A DNA stretch of 64,000 nt, taken from positions 4,030,001-4,094,000 of the forward strand of contig NZ_CP009458.1 in the NCBI RefSeq assembly GCF_000758305.1, in the 5' to 3' direction. The notes under the pieces were generated by a model. It saw only the letters and a list, made by a program, of their open reading frames with translations, did no database searches and was not told the origin of the DNA. The first letter of the stretch is position 1; every line of letters starts with the position of its first letter. Source of the stretch: Cedecea neteri. Lineage in GTDB: Bacteria > Pseudomonadota > Gammaproteobacteria > Enterobacterales > Enterobacteriaceae. Shown here piece after piece: positions 60,978 to 64,000 of this stretch. A program made the translations under genes and the position numbers.

Positions 60978-61499
60978 TTATTTTAATCGTCCCCGCGCCA
61001 GGTTAAGCCGCGATTCGCTCATCTGGGCCGCGTTTTGCGTCACGTGGCAATGCGTGATGGCGATAGCCAACGCATCCGCCGCATCAGCTTGAGGATTAGC
61101 CGGGAGCTTAAGCAACGTGCGCACCATGTGCTGCACCTGACTTTTCTCCGCGCTGCCTATGCCCACCACGGTTTGCTTTACCTGACGTGCCGCGTACTCA
61201 AACACCGGCAGGTCCGCATTCACCGCCGCGACAATGGCCGCGCCGCGCGCCTGCCCCAGCTTAAGCGCGGAATCCGCATTTTTCGCCATAAACACCTGCT
61301 CGATGGCAAAATACTCGGGCTGGAACTGGGTAATGATTTCGCTCACCCCCGCGTAGATAAGCTTCAGACGCGAGGGTAAGTCGGCAACCTGCGTTCGGAT
61401 ACAGCCGCTGCCCAGATAGGTCAACTGCCGCCCGGTCTGGCGAATAACGCCGTAACCGGTGACGCGTGACCCCGGGTCGATGCCGAGAATAATCGCCAT
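60978..61499 (-). CDS. ruvC: Holliday junction resolvase RuvC
   Basis: 173 residues from [17 protein letters not shown] at 61499, equal to E. coli RuvC. The acidic catalytic residues lie in GIDPGS, FAIEQVF and [12 protein letters not shown]. It cuts junctions symmetrically after RuvAB migration. A GTG directly before would add one residue. It lies 40 bases after yebC. Confidence 0.98.
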   Translation of the reverse strand: MAIILGIDPGSRVTGYGVIRQTGRQLTYLGSGCIRTQVADLPSRLKLIYAGVSEIITQFQPEYFAIEQVFMAKNADSALKLGQARGAAIVAAVNADLPVFEYAARQVKQTVVGIGSAEKSQVQHMVRTLLKLPANPQADAADALAIAITHCHVTQNAAQMSESRLNLARGRLK

Positions 61500-61539
61500 C
61501 ACGCGTCTCCTGAGTACAGGTCAGATATTGGCTGCGCCA

Positions 61540-62280
61540 TTAAAGGGTAGCCGCCACCTCGTCGGAGATCTCACCGTTGTGGTAAACCTCCTGCACGTCA
61601 TCACAATCTTCCAGCATGTCGATCAGACGCATCAGCTTAGGCGCGGTGTCCGCATCCATGTCTGCTTTGGTGGAAGGGATCATTGAAACTTCTGCGTTGT
61701 CCGCCTTCAGGCCCGCCGCTTCCAGCGCATCTTTCACTGCGCCCATCTCTTCCCACGCAGTGTAAACGTCGATAGCACCGTCGTCGAAAGTCACGACGTC
61801 TTCAGCACCGGCTTCCAGCGCCGCTTCCATGATCTGATCTTCGTCGCCAGCTTCGAAGGAGATAACGCCTTTCTTGCTGAACAGATAAGCTACGGAGCCG
61901 TCGGTGCCCAGGTTCCCGCCGCATTTGTTGAACGCGTGGCGCACTTCGGCAACGGTACGGTTACGGTTGTCACTCAGACATTCCACCATCACAGCAGAGC
62001 CGCCAGGGCCGTAACCTTCATAAATGATGGTTTCCATGTTCGCATCATCATCGCCACCCACGCCGCGTGCAATCGCACGGTTCAGGGTGTCGCGCGTCAT
62101 GTTGTTTGACAGCGCTTTATCGATAGCTGCGCGCAGACGCGGGTTAGACCCTGCATCGCCGCCGCCCAGACGGGCAGCCGTCACCAGCTCGCGAATAATT
62201 TTGGTGAAAATCTTACCGCGCTTGGCATCCTGTGCCGCTTTGCGGTGTTTCGTGTTGGCCCACTTACTATGACCTGCCAT
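61540..62280 (-). CDS. yebC: YebC / PmpR / TACO1-family protein
   Basis: 246 residues from [14 protein letters not shown] at 62280 (E. coli 246). Three-domain YebC fold with the hallmarks [19 protein letters not shown] and [20 protein letters not shown]. Homologues act as transcription regulators and as translation factors that relieve stalled ribosomes, notably at proline runs. Part of aspS-nudB-yebC-ruvC. Confidence 0.96.
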   Translation of the reverse strand: MAGHSKWANTKHRKAAQDAKRGKIFTKIIRELVTAARLGGGDAGSNPRLRAAIDKALSNNMTRDTLNRAIARGVGGDDDANMETIIYEGYGPGGSAVMVECLSDNRNRTVAEVRHAFNKCGGNLGTDGSVAYLFSKKGVISFEAGDEDQIMEAALEAGAEDVVTFDDGAIDVYTAWEEMGAVKDALEAAGLKADNAEVSMIPSTKADMDADTAPKLMRLIDMLEDCDDVQEVYHNGEISDEVAATL

Positions 62281-62303
62281 AACAATCTCCAAAAGCGCCT
62301 GTA

Positions 62304-62747
62304 TCAGGCGGCATCAATTACAAACTCTTCAATCGCCTGCCGGTTGCTCCATGACTTGGTCATCAGGGCCGCCTCTTCGGCGGGCACCCATTTCCAGGCC
62401 AGATGTTCGGTAATCGTAATCTGGCGTTCATGAGGCAGCGCAAGACAGAACCACGATTCCGTATTGCGCGTGATCCCCGGCGCATAGCGATGACGCAAAT
62501 GAGTAAATATCTCAAACTCCACCCGGCGCTGGCAGTCAACTAACGGCAGAGGCTCATTGAGCACGTCGATAGCGACCTCTTCCTTTACTTCACGCCGGGC
62601 GGCATGCAGCGCGCTTTCTCCTTCTTCGAGGCTGCCGGTGACCGACTGCCAAAAATCCGGATCGTCGCGCCGCTGTAACATCAGCACCCGCTTCGTATCT
62701 TCTGCGTAAATGACCACCAGAACCGAAACGGGACGCTTATAAGGCAT
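62304..62747 (-). CDS. nudB: Dihydroneopterin triphosphate diphosphatase NudB
   Basis: 147 residues (E. coli 150) with the Nudix box [21 protein letters not shown]. It removes pyrophosphate from dihydroneopterin triphosphate in folate synthesis. Its ATG shares its A with the aspS TGA (TGATG), indicating translational coupling. Confidence 0.95.
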   Translation of the reverse strand: MPYKRPVSVLVVIYAEDTKRVLMLQRRDDPDFWQSVTGSLEEGESALHAARREVKEEVAIDVLNEPLPLVDCQRRVEFEIFTHLRHRYAPGITRNTESWFCLALPHERQITITEHLAWKWVPAEEAALMTKSWSNRQAIEEFVIDAA

Positions 62748-64000
62748 CAGTTTTTCTCTGCCTTTTTGATGACTTCAATCCCCAGCTCGGCAAGCGAAGC
62801 CGGGTTAGCGAAGCTTGGTGCTTCGGTCATCAGACAGGCGGCAGCCGTGGTTTTCGGGAAGGCGATAACGTCACGGATGTTGTCGGTGCCGGTCAGCAGC
62901 ATGGTCAGGCGATCCAGACCAAACGCCAGGCCTGCATGAGGCGGCGTGCCGTACTTCAGCGCATCCAGCAGGAAGCCAAATTTCTCGCGCTGTTCCTGCT
63001 CGTTGATGCCCAGAATGCCGAACACGGTCTGCTGCATCTGACCGTTATGAATACGCACGGAGCCACCGCCCACTTCGTAGCCGTTGATAACCATATCGTA
63101 GGCGTTGGCAATCGCGGTTTCCGGCTGAGCCGCCAGCTCTTCAGGCGTCATGTCTTTCGGCGCAGTGAACGGGTGGTGCATCGCGGTCAGGCCGCCTTCA
63201 CCGTTGTCTTCAAACATTGGGAAGTCAACCACCCACAGCGGTGCCCATTTTTTCTCATCGGTAATCTGCAGGTCTTTACCGATTTTCAGACGCAGTGCGC
63301 CCAGCGCGTCGGCAACCACTTTCTTGCTGTCCGCGCCGAAGAAGATCATGTCGCCGTCGGCTGCGCCAGTACGTGCCAGGATAGCTTCAACGATATCCGC
63401 GTTCAGGAACTTGGCGACCGGGCTGGTGATGCCTTCAATGCCTTTCGCACGCTCGTTAACCTTGATGTACGCCAGGCCGCGAGCGCCGTAAATTTCAATG
63501 AACTTGCCGTAGTCGTCAATCTGTTTACGGCTGATCTGTGCGCCACCCGGCACACGCAGCGCGGCAACGCGGCCTTTCGCGTCGTTTGCCGGGCCAGAGA
63601 AGACTTTAAACTCTACGTCTTTGACCAGGTCAGCCACATCCACCAGCTCCAGCGGGTTACGCAGGTCCGGCTTGTCGGAACCGTAGCGGCGCTCAGCTTC
63701 GGCGAAAGTCATCACCGGGAAGTCACCCAGGTCAACGTTAATGGTATTGATCCACAGTTTGCGCACCAGATCTTCCATCACTTCACGCACCTGTGGCGCG
63801 GTCATGAAGGACGTTTCAACGTCGATCTGGGTAAATTCTGGCTGACGGTCAGCGCGCAGGTCTTCGTCGCGGAAACATTTCACGATCTGATAGTAGCGGT
63901 CAAAGCCGGACATCATCAGCAGCTGTTTGAACAGCTGAGGAGACTGCGGCAACGCGTAGAATTTGCCTTTATGGACGCGTGAAGGCACCAGATAGTCACG
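62747..64000 (-). CDS. aspS: Aspartate-tRNA ligase (5' end outside window)
   Basis: The last ~417 residues of class II AspRS (whole enzyme about 590). Visible are [19 protein letters not shown] (motif 2), the bacterial insertion domain, and motif 3 [16 protein letters not shown]. The N-terminal OB anticodon-binding domain and motif 1 lie beyond the window edge. It charges tRNA-Asp. Heads aspS-nudB-yebC-ruvC. Confidence 0.98.
   Translation of the reverse strand, partial: RDYLVPSRVHKGKFYALPQSPQLFKQLLMMSGFDRYYQIVKCFRDEDLRADRQPEFTQIDVETSFMTAPQVREVMEDLVRKLWINTINVDLGDFPVMTFAEAERRYGSDKPDLRNPLELVDVADLVKDVEFKVFSGPANDAKGRVAALRVPGGAQISRKQIDDYGKFIEIYGARGLAYIKVNERAKGIEGITSPVAKFLNADIVEAILARTGAADGDMIFFGADSKKVVADALGALRLKIGKDLQITDEKKWAPLWVVDFPMFEDNGEGGLTAMHHPFTAPKDMTPEELAAQPETAIANAYDMVINGYEVGGGSVRIHNGQMQQTVFGILGINEQEQREKFGFLLDALKYGTPPHAGLAFGLDRLTMLLTGTDNIRDVIAFPKTTAAACLMTEAPSFANPASLAELGIEVIKKAEKN

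Overview
This window is chromosomal core DNA of a gamma-proteobacterium of the family Enterobacteriaceae. Gene order follows the Escherichia coli pabB to aspS segment almost gene for gene, and many products match their E. coli counterparts in length. It is not Escherichia itself: pphA and yebF are missing, and several blocks foreign to the E. coli order are inserted. The species cannot be fixed from the sequence alone. No prophage, insertion sequence, CRISPR array, tRNA or rRNA gene was seen.

Layout. 1-3.2 kb: end of pabB, nudL, sdaA. 3.4-5.3 kb: an inserted divergent LysR regulator / nitrilase pair. 5.5-13.3 kb: pdeD, yoaE, the mannose PTS operon manXYZ, yobD and mntP behind a Mn2+ riboswitch. 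13.3-16.5 kb: rlmA, a second FtsI-like transpeptidase (PBP3SAL type, placed as in Salmonella), and the yobF-cspC cold-shock operon. 17-19.8 kb: an inserted metallo-beta-lactamase-fold gene behind yebO, then mgrB, yobH and kdgR. 20-32 kb: yebQ, htpX, proQ-prc, msrC, letAB, rsmF, yebV, yebW. 32-35.6 kb: inserted MFS-GNAT pair and a SulP transporter. 35.8-36.1 kb: the overlapping antisense sRNA genes sdsR and ryeA. 36.1-44.3 kb: yobA-yebZ-yebY, holE, yobB, exoX, ptrB, yebE, yebG, purT. 44.4-51.4 kb: the Entner-Doudoroff/pentose-phosphate block eda, edd, zwf, hexR, pykA. 51.7-54.2 kb: inserted dipZ-msrA periplasmic repair pair. 54.2-64 kb: lpxM, mepM, znuA / znuCB, ruvBA, ruvC, yebC, nudB and the end of aspS.

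Several genes work together. manXYZ imports mannose and glucose. edd, eda, zwf and pykA form lower sugar-acid and glucose catabolism, with HexR and KdgR encoded here and GntR- and HexR-type operators visible. mntP, znuABC and yobA/yebZ handle metals. ruvA, ruvB, ruvC, yebG and exoX handle DNA repair, with LexA boxes before ruvA and yebG. LetAB, Prc, MepM, LpxM and the extra PBP maintain the envelope.

The window is mostly ordinary core sequence. I found no convincing wholly new system. The best leads are the DipZ / single-cysteine periplasmic MsrA pair, the PBP with an SSD in place of the SxN motif, the LysR-nitrilase insert, the YobB protein lacking its catalytic Glu, the unexplained structured leader of yoaE, and regulatory sites where an operator and a terminator coincide or are interleaved (ruvC/ruvA, zwf/edd).
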